The translations under genes were made by a program, and so were the position numbers. The notes under the pieces were generated by a model. The model was given only the letters and a program-made list of their open reading frames with translations. It was not told the origin of the DNA and made no database searches. A stretch of DNA of 52,611 nt from Melioribacter sp051488665 (GTDB taxonomy: Bacteria; Bacteroidota; Ignavibacteria; Ignavibacteriales; Melioribacteraceae). The stretch's first letter is position 1. Each line of letters begins with the position of its first letter. Positions 14,989 to 23,347 of this stretch are shown piece by piece. The stretch lies in assembly GCF_051488665.1 (NCBI RefSeq), contig NZ_JBPSEG010000017.1, forward strand, positions 1 through 52,611. Direction: 5' to 3'.

Positions 14989-17115
14989 ATGAAACTCACA
15001 AAAGAATATATAAAGAAATATTTCAAGAGCGAAAATTTTTTCAACCGCGAACTTAGCTGGCTTGAATTCAACAGACGCGTGCTCGAAGAAGCCACGAATC
15101 CGGATTTGCCTCTGCTCGAAAGAGTTAAATTCATCTCGATATTCTTTTCGAATCTTGACGAATTTTATATGATTCGCGTTTCCGGTTTGAAAGAACAAAT
15201 CAGGGCAAAGGTTTTCGAAAGTTCGATTGACGGACTTACGCCGATGGATCAGCTGGCAAAGATCGAAGAGACCGTTCGACCGATGGTCAAGCAGATATAC
15301 GACTACTGGCATAACACCATAATTCCCGAACTGAGAAAAAACAATATTTTTATTTGCGACATAAACGAACTGACCGATGAAGAAAGAGAAGGGCTAAATC
15401 AGTATTTTCTGAAAGAAATTTATCCCGTACTTACGCCGCTGGCTTTCGACCCGGGAAGACCTTTTCCCTACATTTCCAATCTTAGTTTAAGTTTTGCAAT
15501 TCTTGTAAAAAAACCGAACGGCGAGAAACATTTTGCCAGAGTAAAAATACCTAGCATACTACCGAGGCTTTTGAGAATAGACCACATAATTGACAAAGAT
15601 TCGTCCGCTCAAAGAAATAATATTAAGTACGTATGGATCGGGGATTTAATTAAATCCAATCTGAATATGCTTTTCCCGGGACTCGACGCGGTAGAGGCAT
15701 ATCGGTTCAGAATAACAAGGAATACGGATCTGGAAATTCAGGAAGACGAAGCAGACGATTTGCTCCAATTGATCGAAGAAAATATTCGACTCAGAAAATT
15801 CGGTTCGGTTGTAAGGTTGGAAGTGGAAAGCAACATGCCGGATTATATGCTCGATACGCTTGTGGAAAATCTTGAAATCACACGCAACGACGTTCATATA
15901 ATCGACGGAAATCTGGGACTTGCCGACGTAATGATATTGTACGACCTTTCCCTTCCGCATCTTAAGGACAAACCGTTTTATCCCGTGCCTTCATTAAATA
16001 TTGAAGAAGAAGAAAATATATTCTCGATGATCTCAAAAAAAGATATTCTTCTTCATCACCCGTACGAATCGTTTACGCCCGTAGTGGATTTTATTAAAGA
16101 AGCTTCGAGGGATCCCGACGTTCTTGCAATCAAACAAACTCTTTACAGAATTGGTCAGAATTCTCCTATAGTAAAATATTTAATCGAAGCCGCCGAGAGT
16201 AAAAAACAAGTAGCTGTATTAGTTGAACTCAAAGCGCGCTTTGACGAAGAAAATAATATCTATTGGGCGCGGGAACTCGAAAAAGCGGGCGTGCACGTTG
16301 TTTACGGGCTGGTCGGTCTGAAAACGCACGCTAAAATGACGCTGGTGGTTCGCAAAGAACTCGACGGCGTAAAACGTTATGTGCATTTGAGCACCGGAAA
16401 TTACAATACGTCGACCGCTAAATTGTACACCGACTTAGGACTTTTTACCGCCGACGAAGATATATGCGCGGACGTATCGGAAATTTTCAATTACCTGACC
16501 GGATATTCGGAACAAAAAAAATACAGGAAATTGTCCGTAGCTCCCGTGAATAAAAGACAAACATTTCTTGAACTAATAAACCGTGAAATCCAAAATGTAA
16601 AGTCGGGCGGCAAAGGCAGATTAATTTTCAAACTCAATTCATTGGTCGACCCGACAATAATCGCAGCTCTCTACGAAGCTTCAAATCACGGAGTAAAAAT
16701 CGATCTGATTGTAAGAGGAATTTGCTGTCTGGTTCCGCAAGTTCCGGGCTTGAGCGAAAATATTAGAGTTGTCAGCATTGTTGGACGATTTCTTGAACAT
16801 AGCAGAATTTACTACTTCTACAATAACGGAGAGGAAGAAATCTACTTGAGCAGCGCCGATTTAATGCAAAGAAACCTCGACAGACGCGTCGAAGTTACAT
16901 TCCCGGTTGAAAATCCCCAACTACGGAAATTCATTAAAGAAGAAATTCTCAAGACCTGTTTGCGCGACAATCAAAAAGCTAGAATTTTATTGCCTACGGG
17001 GAAATATGTATTTAATCACCCTGTTTATACGGAAAAACCGTTAAACCATCAGGAATACTTGATTAAATACGTAACAAAAAAGCACAAGAAACCGATAAGA
17101 GCAAAGAACAAATAA
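14989..17115 (+). CDS. ppk1: Polyphosphate kinase 1
   Basis: Transfers the terminal phosphate of ATP to polyphosphate. The 708-residue length and four-domain order (N, H, C1, C2) fit PPK1. The start ENFFNRELSWLEFNRRVLEE (about 15-34) is diagnostic. The autophosphorylated histidine is His447 in GLKTHAKM, and the second conserved histidine is His466 in HLSTGNYN. Their 19-residue spacing matches the E. coli enzyme. SADLMQRNLDRRVEVTFPV near the C-terminus is the usual C2 motif. Its stop codon directly abuts the stop of the convergent permease gene, with no intervening terminator. Confidence 0.96.
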   Translation: MKLTKEYIKKYFKSENFFNRELSWLEFNRRVLEEATNPDLPLLERVKFISIFFSNLDEFYMIRVSGLKEQIRAKVFESSIDGLTPMDQLAKIEETVRPMVKQIYDYWHNTIIPELRKNNIFICDINELTDEEREGLNQYFLKEIYPVLTPLAFDPGRPFPYISNLSLSFAILVKKPNGEKHFARVKIPSILPRLLRIDHIIDKDSSAQRNNIKYVWIGDLIKSNLNMLFPGLDAVEAYRFRITRNTDLEIQEDEADDLLQLIEENIRLRKFGSVVRLEVESNMPDYMLDTLVENLEITRNDVHIIDGNLGLADVMILYDLSLPHLKDKPFYPVPSLNIEEEENIFSMISKKDILLHHPYESFTPVVDFIKEASRDPDVLAIKQTLYRIGQNSPIVKYLIEAAESKKQVAVLVELKARFDEENNIYWARELEKAGVHVVYGLVGLKTHAKMTLVVRKELDGVKRYVHLSTGNYNTSTAKLYTDLGLFTADEDICADVSEIFNYLTGYSEQKKYRKLSVAPVNKRQTFLELINREIQNVKSGGKGRLIFKLNSLVDPTIIAALYEASNHGVKIDLIVRGICCLVPQVPGLSENIRVVSIVGRFLEHSRIYYFYNNGEEEIYLSSADLMQRNLDRRVEVTFPVENPQLRKFIKEEILKTCLRDNQKARILLPTGKYVFNHPVYTEKPLNHQEYLIKYVTKKHKKPIRAKNK

Positions 17116-18540
17116 TCAGGCCAAAAGATACCACAATTGCGTCGTAGCATAGCAAATCAAAACTCCTAGAGCAATCGGAAGAAAAGTGGCAACAGCTGTC
17201 CACTTAACGCTCTTGGTTTCCTTGTAAATCGTATAGATAGTTGTCGAGCAGGGATTATGCAATAAACTGAACAACATTAAATTGATTCCCGTCAAAGCTG
17301 TCCAACCGCCCAATTTCAGCAACTCGGCTACGTCGGCAGGATTATCCATTTCGAACATTACGCCGGCGCCGGCTCCCACTCCGCTTATCTTCAACGATAG
17401 AACCGTAAGCATTAATATTGTCGGTATTACTATTTCGTTTGCAGGAATTGCAATAATATACGCAAGTATAATAACGCCGTTTAAACCGATAACCATAGCA
17501 TACGGATCGACCCATCGGATAAAATGCTCGGCAATGCTTATGTCTCCTACATTAATATTAGCCACCGACCAGATTACAATTCCCGCGGGAAAAGCAAATA
17601 CGACAGCGCGCCATAAAACAAAAATCGTACGGTCTATCAGCGACGTATAGAGTATCTGGAGAATTCTCGGCGGACGATAAGGAGGTAATTCAAGACTGAA
17701 TGCGGAAGGCTCGCCTTTTAACACCGTACGGGTCAAACCCCACGATACTATCAAGCTGAAAACGACACCGAGAATTGCAATGCCTACGACTGCGCCGGCA
17801 GATGCTATTCCGGCTAAAAATGGAGGCGCAAGACTTCCTATAAAAATCGACGCGATCAATATCTGAGTAGGCCATCTGCCGTTGCAAAGCGAAAAATTGT
17901 TGGTAATAATTGCTATTAATCTTTCCCTGGGACTATCGATTATACGCGCCGCAATAACGCCTGCTGCATTGCAGCCGAATCCCATACTCATTGTCAAAGC
18001 TTGTTTGCCGTGAGCTCCGACGCGTTTATAAATTCCGTCCATATTAAACGCCACACGCGGCAGATACCCAAAATCTTCTAAAAAAGTAAATAAAGGGAAA
18101 AAGATTGCCATCGGAGGCAGCATAACGCTTACCACCCACGCAACCGCAAGATATCCGCCGTCTATCAAAGCTCCCGTGAGCCATTCGGGTGAAGAGATTG
18201 AAACAAAAAAATCTCTTAAGACCGGATGCAGAGTATCCACCAGAATAGTCGCCAAAAACGAAGATGGATAATTTGCGCCTACGATTGTCAACCAAAAAAC
18301 GAGAGCCAGCAGTAAAAACATGATTGGGAATCCGGTCCATTTGTTCGTAACTATCTTATCGATTAAACGATCGATATTCTTTTGGGAAATTTTACCAGTA
18401 TCGTTTCTTGTTACAACTTTTGCGCTGATTTCTTCCGCGCTTTTGTAAATACTTTCCAGGAGCGAGTCGTGTAAATTTTCTCCGATTTCCCAACGGAGTT
18501 TTTCGGCTTCTTCAATAAGTAATTCGCGTTCGTTTTTCAT
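17116..18540 (-). CDS. feoB: Ferrous iron transporter FeoB, membrane permease part
   Basis: The 474-residue polypeptide is the inner-membrane Fe(II) permease half of FeoB. After about 60 helical residues it has roughly eight membrane helices with the gate motifs GFGCNAAGVIAARII (187-201) and LCNGRWP (218-224). The conserved cysteines 190 and 219 are 29 apart as in E. coli FeoB. It is in the same frame as the upstream GTPase gene, separated only by TGA-ATT. GAAGG seven bases before the ATG could allow independent re-initiation. Two polypeptides or stop-codon readthrough to a single FeoB of about 729 residues are both possible. Confidence 0.88.
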   Translation of the reverse strand: MKNERELLIEEAEKLRWEIGENLHDSLLESIYKSAEEISAKVVTRNDTGKISQKNIDRLIDKIVTNKWTGFPIMFLLLALVFWLTIVGANYPSSFLATILVDTLHPVLRDFFVSISSPEWLTGALIDGGYLAVAWVVSVMLPPMAIFFPLFTFLEDFGYLPRVAFNMDGIYKRVGAHGKQALTMSMGFGCNAAGVIAARIIDSPRERLIAIITNNFSLCNGRWPTQILIASIFIGSLAPPFLAGIASAGAVVGIAILGVVFSLIVSWGLTRTVLKGEPSAFSLELPPYRPPRILQILYTSLIDRTIFVLWRAVVFAFPAGIVIWSVANINVGDISIAEHFIRWVDPYAMVIGLNGVIILAYIIAIPANEIVIPTILMLTVLSLKISGVGAGAGVMFEMDNPADVAELLKLGGWTALTGINLMLFSLLHNPCSTTIYTIYKETKSVKWTAVATFLPIALGVLICYATTQLWYLLA

Positions 18541-18543
18541 AAT

Positions 18544-19305
18544 TCAACCTTCAATCTCTTCTGAAATTAATTTGCCGATTTCGCCGCTTCTTACAGCGTC
18601 GATTATCTTTTGATCGCCTTCGAGCAAGCGCAGGGCTATCCAGCGCGTATTTGGCAAATCGGGGAACAAACTCTTTATTTTATTTTCGAGTTTTTCGACG
18701 GCGGGCGCTACGTTTCTGAAGTCGGTATTAACTCTGTACGGATTGCACTTAATTTCGCCCGTAGCGACTTTATGGATAGTTTCGAGTAATTCCGGAATCC
18801 CTTCTTTTTGACGAGCCGCGGTCGGGACTACCGGTATACCAAGAATTTCCGACAGTTTGATATGGTCTACGCTTATATTATGTCTCCGGGCTTCATCGAT
18901 CAAATTAAGACATAATACGGCGCGGTCTGTAATTTCGAGAACCTGCAGCGTTAAATTAAGGTTACGTTCGAGCCTTGTGGCGTCGGCAACGATTACGGTG
19001 ACATCGGGTCTGCCGAACAAAATAAAATCGCGCGCAATTTCCTCGTCTGTGCTCGTTGAAAGAAGCGAATATGTGCCGGGCAAATCTACGATTTTATATT
19101 TATGTCCTGCATAACTGAAGGCGCCTTCTGTTCTTCCGACGGTTTTACCGGGCCAATTGCCCGTATGCTGGCGTAAGCCCGTTAAACTGTTAAAGACGGT
19201 GCTTTTTCCGGTATTAGGATTTCCGGCTAAGGCAATAATAAAATCGACATCGGTCATGTCGATACCGAGTTTCACCAAATTTTTTTTATCGTGCGCAGGA
19301 TTCAT
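18544..19305 (-). CDS. feoB: Ferrous iron transporter FeoB, GTPase part
   Basis: The 253-residue cytoplasmic NFeoB portion. G1 is GNPNTGKST (28-36), the switch region holds a conserved Thr near 48-55, G3 is DLPG (74-77) and G4 is NLID (134-137). A helical GDI-like domain follows (about 170-250). It ends at a TGA in the middle of the region that links to the membrane domain in ordinary FeoB, and the permease gene continues in the same frame two codons later. It overlaps the DtxR-FeoA gene by four bases (ATGA). A shorter start at Met17 is possible. Confidence 0.9.
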   Translation of the reverse strand: MNPAHDKKNLVKLGIDMTDVDFIIALAGNPNTGKSTVFNSLTGLRQHTGNWPGKTVGRTEGAFSYAGHKYKIVDLPGTYSLLSTSTDEEIARDFILFGRPDVTVIVADATRLERNLNLTLQVLEITDRAVLCLNLIDEARRHNISVDHIKLSEILGIPVVPTAARQKEGIPELLETIHKVATGEIKCNPYRVNTDFRNVAPAVEKLENKIKSLFPDLPNTRWIALRLLEGDQKIIDAVRSGEIGKLISEEIEG

Positions 19306-20303
19306 TTTTCATTCCCGATTTTTCTTATAAAAATATAATCCGACTGATTTTTCCGTAAAGCTATCAAAGCGCCTCGCAGTTCATAAGCCACGGGATCGTC
19401 GCCCACGCTTTTCAATACGGCTCGAATACGCGTACCGGGCACAATTCCGAAATCGAGCAAACGCCTTCTTTGCATTCCTCTCAATGCTTTCGAAATACCG
19501 ACTACTTCGGCTTCTTCTCCGACTTCGAGGTTCGACAACGGCTTGTAATCCTGCGTTACGATTTCCTCTTTATTCAGGGGCACGATTGTAATATTCGCTG
19601 CCGCTTCGTTGGATATATACTGTTTCTTACCGTCTCCTTTTATTTCGATGCCGTCGTCTTTCTTATTCTTTACTTGAATTTGCATTCCGGGATAAATTCC
19701 GGAATCGGAAATTTCCTTGTATAAACTTTTAGGCTCGTCTTCAATATGGACAATATTTCCAAAATCATTAACATTTAACTTCGAGAGGGGAACGCCGTTA
19801 TGAGAATAAACTTCGCCTTTTGCAGTAGGAATCGGATCTCCGTGAGGGTCGCGCAAAGGATTGCCGAGTCGGGCGGCAAGCTCCTTTGCTTTGTCATCGT
19901 CGATTTGATGCTCTTTGGCTTCGGCTATTTTATGCCATTCGGTTTCGCTAATGCTCGTATTTTCGGCAAAATATTTTTCAAGCAAACGATGAATCCTGAC
20001 GACTTTAAGCGCGTAAGCGCGTCCGTTTTTTGTAAGTTTTTGCTTACCGTCCACATTTTCCGTAAGTCCGCTTTCTTCCAGTTTTTTGATTAATCGCCCT
20101 GCCTGCTTGACGGATATCGATAAAACTTTTGAAAGCGTGTTTTCGTCGGTATCCGTTTTGGCTTCTTCGGAATTATAAAGGTGCTTGAGAGTGTCTTCGA
20201 TTAATTCCTTGTCGGAAAACTTCCACTTCCCGCCCTTCGATTTACTGAAGAATATTACCGTCAGAACTACCAACGCCGTTAATAATATTAAATAGAGAAC
20301 CAT
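19302..20303 (-). CDS. Membrane-anchored DtxR/MntR-type regulator fused to FeoA domains
   Basis: A 333-residue fusion. One hydrophobic helix (2-19) is followed by a winged-helix DtxR-type DNA-binding region (about 30-100), the metal-binding/dimerisation domain (100-155), a first SH3/FeoA-like domain (about 175-245) and a second, clear FeoA domain (about 253-330, with GMQRRRLLDFGIVPGT). The metal-ligand pattern H105, E109, H124, E128, E131, H132 has exactly the spacing of DtxR sites, with Glu at the DtxR Cys102 position as in MntR. AAGGGGG precedes the ATG. Its place before feoB suggests it supplies FeoA function and senses metal at the membrane. Whether it binds DNA while tethered is unknown. 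Confidence 0.85.
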   Translation of the reverse strand: MVLYLILLTALVVLTVIFFSKSKGGKWKFSDKELIEDTLKHLYNSEEAKTDTDENTLSKVLSISVKQAGRLIKKLEESGLTENVDGKQKLTKNGRAYALKVVRIHRLLEKYFAENTSISETEWHKIAEAKEHQIDDDKAKELAARLGNPLRDPHGDPIPTAKGEVYSHNGVPLSKLNVNDFGNIVHIEDEPKSLYKEISDSGIYPGMQIQVKNKKDDGIEIKGDGKKQYISNEAAANITIVPLNKEEIVTQDYKPLSNLEVGEEAEVVGISKALRGMQRRRLLDFGIVPGTRIRAVLKSVGDDPVAYELRGALIALRKNQSDYIFIRKIGNEK

Positions 20304-20313
20304 TAAAACCCCC

Positions 20314-20973
20314 TTAGGTTAATTCTTCAACGAGCAAATTACTCGCCGCTTTTTCGCTCAATATCGTTTCTCTCTTTTTGTAGCTTATTTTAATCGAATT
20401 GTCGTATTGAATACGGTCTACAAATTCGAATTCCGTTTCGAGAAGCAAATCGATATCGGATAAATATTTAATTAAGTCGCCGTCTCTGTCGTCCACCTGT
20501 TTCAGTTTATATTTTTTACCGGTCGTACATTCGAGCATCGGGATCAGCATGTCCGCGCCTTCGATCGTGCCGTCTTTTTTGGGAATCGGATGGCCGTGCG
20601 GGTCGAAACGGGGGTAACCCAAATAAGAATCGATTTTATCGATTAAATACTCGGAAGTATGATGTTCCAGCCTTTCTGCTTCGTCGTGAAGTTTGTTCCA
20701 CGGAATTTCGAGCGCCTTTTGCAAAAACATTTCCCAAAGGCGATGTTTCCTGAGTACTTTTAAAGCCTCCAATTCTCCCTTCCGGGTCAGCTTCATGCCT
20801 TTATATCTCTCGTATTCGATTAAGCCTTCCCGCGAAAGCTTTTTTGCCATATCGCTGATTGCAGAATTCGACACGTTCAATTCCTTAGCCATTTGCGACG
20901 TTGCGGCTGCAATTCCGCGCGCGTTGTAGTTATAAATTAATTTAAGATAATTCTCTTTAGAAATTGTAGTCAT
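20314..20973 (-). CDS. DtxR/MntR-family metal-dependent repressor
   Basis: A 219-residue cytoplasmic repressor: winged helix (1-70), dimerisation domain (about 71-140) and C-terminal SH3/FeoA-like domain (about 150-219). The ligands H77, E81, H96, E100, E103, H104 keep the spacing of DtxR-family sites, with Glu100 where DtxR has Cys102. The N-terminus resembles MntR, but the MntR Asp8/Glu11 positions are Asn and Lys here, so metal preference (Fe or Mn) is unclear. It heads the iron operon behind a strong promoter carrying a DtxR-like box, so autoregulation is likely. No Shine-Dalgarno is evident. Confidence 0.92.
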   Translation of the reverse strand: MTTISKENYLKLIYNYNARGIAAATSQMAKELNVSNSAISDMAKKLSREGLIEYERYKGMKLTRKGELEALKVLRKHRLWEMFLQKALEIPWNKLHDEAERLEHHTSEYLIDKIDSYLGYPRFDPHGHPIPKKDGTIEGADMLIPMLECTTGKKYKLKQVDDRDGDLIKYLSDIDLLLETEFEFVDRIQYDNSIKISYKKRETILSEKAASNLLVEELT

Positions 20974-20991
20974 AAGATTAAAATTTTTTCC

Positions 20992-21010
20992 ACAATTTAA
21001 GCTAACTTAA
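20992..21010 (-). promoter_or_regulatory. DtxR-like operator
   Basis: An imperfect palindrome (TTAAGTTAGCTTAA, 21010-20997 on the minus strand) lies in the spacer and covers the -10. The 19-mer matches 13 of 19 bases of the DtxR/IdeR consensus TTAGGTTAGCCTAACCTAA, including the full GTTAGC core. Binding here would block the promoter. The assignment to the adjacent repressor is inferred. Confidence 0.6.
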
Positions 21011-21022
21011 CTATATTGTCAA
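20994..21022 (-). promoter_or_regulatory. Promoter of the dtxR-feo operon
   Basis: On the minus strand a perfect -35 TTGACA (21022-21017), a 17-base spacer and -10 TAAATT (20999-20994). The predicted start is about 20987, giving a leader of roughly 14 bases before the dtxR ATG. Confidence 0.75.
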
Positions 21023-21149
21023 GCCTCTTGAATAATATTTTCATGCTCATTGCATTTTTAACTTTTTCAGAACATTCTGGAGGAGACATTTGTTTATTAT
21101 GTTGTCTAATCAAAAATTAGTATTTTTGTATCTTAAAAACGGAGTAGAA

Positions 21150-22238
21150 ATGTCGGAACTCAAAAAAATTGATATACTGGATGCATTGCGTAATGTGACT
21201 GACCCTGGCACGAAACAAGACATCGTATCGGCAAACATGATAAAGAATATAGAGATAAATGATTCGACCGTAACAATAGAAATTGACTTTCCCCCCTCCA
21301 CCTCAAGCTATCAGAATAAAATCAAGGAAGATTGTATAGTCGAAATAAAAAAAGCGGCTCCCGACATAACGAACATCGACATCAGGAATAAATCGGCGGC
21401 TCCGGCAGCAAACACAGCCGCAAATCCGTTAATGCCGGGCGTAAAAAACACCATTGCGGTCGCCAGCGGCAAAGGCGGAGTGGGAAAAAGCACGGTATCG
21501 GTTAATCTTGCCGTTGCTTTGGCAAAAGAAGGCGCCAAGGTCGGTTTAATTGACGCAGACGTTTACGGACCGAGCATTCCGCTTATGCTCGGAATCGATA
21601 AGAATCCCAGAATTTATCAGGATCCTCAAACAGGCAAAATGCTGCCGCTTGAAAGTTACGGAATAAAAACAATATCAATCGGTTTTCTGATAGACGAGGA
21701 TTCGCCCGTTATTTGGCGGGGTCCCATGGCAAGCGGAGCGATAAAACAATTTATGACCGATGTTAACTGGGGCGAACTCGATTATTTGATTTTCGACCTT
21801 CCTCCGGGAACGGGCGACATACAGTTAACGCTGGTTCAATCGATTCCTTTGAGCGGAGCTGTAATTGTAACTACGCCTCAGGATATTTCTCTTGTAGACG
21901 TTAAAAAGGCGATACGAATGTTTCAGAAAGTAAACGTGCCCGTGCTTGGAATAGTCGAGAATATGAGTTATTTTATTGCGCCGGATACAGGCAAAAAATA
22001 TGAATTGTTCGGCAGCGGCGGCGGTGAAAAACTGTCGAAAGAATTTTCGACGCAATTGCTCGGCAAAATTCCGATTAATCCCGATATTCGCGTTGGCGGA
22101 GATTACGGCAAACCGATTGTAATTTCGAATCCCGATGCCGATGAGGCAAAAATTATTCGGGAAATTGCCCGTAATCTGTCTAAACAAGTTGAAGCCAATT
22201 CTCAAAATTCAATTCCTAAAATTGTTTTAGGAAATTAA
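21150..22238 (+). CDS. mrp: Mrp/ApbC-family iron-sulfur cluster carrier ATPase
   Basis: A 362-residue P-loop ATPase for Fe-S cluster transfer. An N-terminal MIP18/DUF59 domain (about 1-80) precedes a deviant Walker A, SGKGGVGKST, near residue 107. The start at 21150 is chosen because GGAG is five bases upstream and the DUF59 domain begins there. A longer frame from TTG 21090, also behind a strong GGAGGAG, would add 20 hydrophobic residues. The CxxC cluster motif of E. coli ApbC is absent: the matching segment reads NMSYFIAPDTGKKYELFG. Cluster binding may therefore differ. The NifU-like gene follows after 11 bases. Confidence 0.9.
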   Translation: MSELKKIDILDALRNVTDPGTKQDIVSANMIKNIEINDSTVTIEIDFPPSTSSYQNKIKEDCIVEIKKAAPDITNIDIRNKSAAPAANTAANPLMPGVKNTIAVASGKGGVGKSTVSVNLAVALAKEGAKVGLIDADVYGPSIPLMLGIDKNPRIYQDPQTGKMLPLESYGIKTISIGFLIDEDSPVIWRGPMASGAIKQFMTDVNWGELDYLIFDLPPGTGDIQLTLVQSIPLSGAVIVTTPQDISLVDVKKAIRMFQKVNVPVLGIVENMSYFIAPDTGKKYELFGSGGGEKLSKEFSTQLLGKIPINPDIRVGGDYGKPIVISNPDADEAKIIREIARNLSKQVEANSQNSIPKIVLGN

Positions 22239-22249
22239 AGAGGTTAGTT

Positions 22250-22486
22250 ATGAGCGATACATTAAAAGAAAAAGTAGAACAGGCTTTGGAAAATATACGC
22301 CCTTATCTCCGCGCCGACGGGGGCGACATTGAATTGGTTCAGGTTACGCCGGAGGGTATTGTGGAAGTTAAATTGACCGGAGCCTGTATCGAATGCCCGA
22401 TGTCGCAAATGACTCTAAGAGCCGGAGTCGAACGGGCTTTGATACGCGAAGTGCCCGGCATCAGAAGAGTTGAAGCCGTAAATTAA
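22250..22486 (+). CDS. NifU-like C-terminal domain Fe-S scaffold
   Basis: A 78-residue protein consisting only of the NifU C-terminal (Nfu) domain, which carries Fe-S clusters to target proteins. LRADGGDIELV and GACIECPMSQMTL, with the cluster-binding CIEC pair (residues about 46-49), are diagnostic. GAGG lies upstream of the ATG. Coupling with mrp suggests a shared Fe-S delivery role. Confidence 0.93.
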   Translation: MSDTLKEKVEQALENIRPYLRADGGDIELVQVTPEGIVEVKLTGACIECPMSQMTLRAGVERALIREVPGIRRVEAVN

Positions 22487-22515
22487 TTTTCCATTCATAA
22501 ATCGTAGGTTGCTCT

Positions 22516-23274
22516 ATGCGTAAAAAGGTTGTTGCGGGTAACTGGAAGATGAATAACGACCTGGATTCTTCCGTTGCTCTTATATCGGATATTAAAAACT
22601 TATTGGCGTCGAAATCTTTAAATGCGGAGGTTATTATTTGCCCTCCGTTCACCTCTCTGGACGCCGCGAACAGTTTAATCAAAGACACCCAAATTAAATT
22701 GGGCGCTCAAAATATGTATTTCGAAAAGAGCGGCGCTTTTACAGGCGAAATTTCGCCCCTTATGTTAAAAAGCGTCGGCTGTCAATACGTTATTTTAGGT
22801 CACTCCGAAAGAAGAACTATCTTCGGCGAGTCGAATCAATTAATCAATAAAAAGATTAAAGCAGCCGTCGAAAATCAGTTGAATCCCATTTTTTGTATCG
22901 GAGAAACTCTCGAAGAACGCGAAAGCGGCGTTACATTTAAAGTTATCGAATCGCAGGTGCGCGAAGGACTCGAAGGTCTGACAGCCGAAGAATTGGCTAA
23001 TCTTATAATTGCATACGAACCCGTATGGGCTATCGGAACAGGCAAAACCGCGTCGCCTGAACAAGCCGAAGAAGTCCATGCATACATCAGAAAGCTGATC
23101 GGCGAGCTCTATTCAAATCAATTCGCAGAAAAGCTCACTATTCAATACGGCGGCAGCGTTAAACCCGAAAACGCAGCCGAATTGATGTCCCAGCCCGATA
23201 TCGACGGAGCTCTTGTAGGAGGAGCCTGCCTTAAAGCAGACTCGTTCGTAAAAATTATCGAATCCGCACAATAA
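22516..23274 (+). CDS. tpiA: Triosephosphate isomerase
   Basis: Interconverts dihydroxyacetone phosphate and glyceraldehyde 3-phosphate in glycolysis. The 252-residue TIM barrel has the N-terminal AGNWKMN with catalytic Lys, GHSERR with catalytic His, AYEPVWAIGTGKTA with catalytic Glu and flexible loop 6, and the phosphate-binding IQYGGSVKPEN. It is 29 bases downstream of the NifU-like gene, possibly co-transcribed, and a terminator follows. Confidence 0.97.
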   Translation: MRKKVVAGNWKMNNDLDSSVALISDIKNLLASKSLNAEVIICPPFTSLDAANSLIKDTQIKLGAQNMYFEKSGAFTGEISPLMLKSVGCQYVILGHSERRTIFGESNQLINKKIKAAVENQLNPIFCIGETLEERESGVTFKVIESQVREGLEGLTAEELANLIIAYEPVWAIGTGKTASPEQAEEVHAYIRKLIGELYSNQFAEKLTIQYGGSVKPENAAELMSQPDIDGALVGGACLKADSFVKIIESAQ

Positions 23275-23276
23275 GA

Positions 23277-23313
23277 GGCATATCAAAATTGATATGCCCC
23301 CCTTATTTTTTTA
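23277..23313 (+). terminator. Terminator after tpiA
   Basis: A 10-bp perfect inverted repeat (23277-23286 with 23289-23298; the innermost pairs must open to form a loop) is followed by a short C-run and then TTATTTTTTTAT. It begins two bases after the tpiA stop. Confidence 0.7.
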
Positions 23314-23347
23314 TATTTGAGGGTTTATTTTTTATACTTTCCGTACA

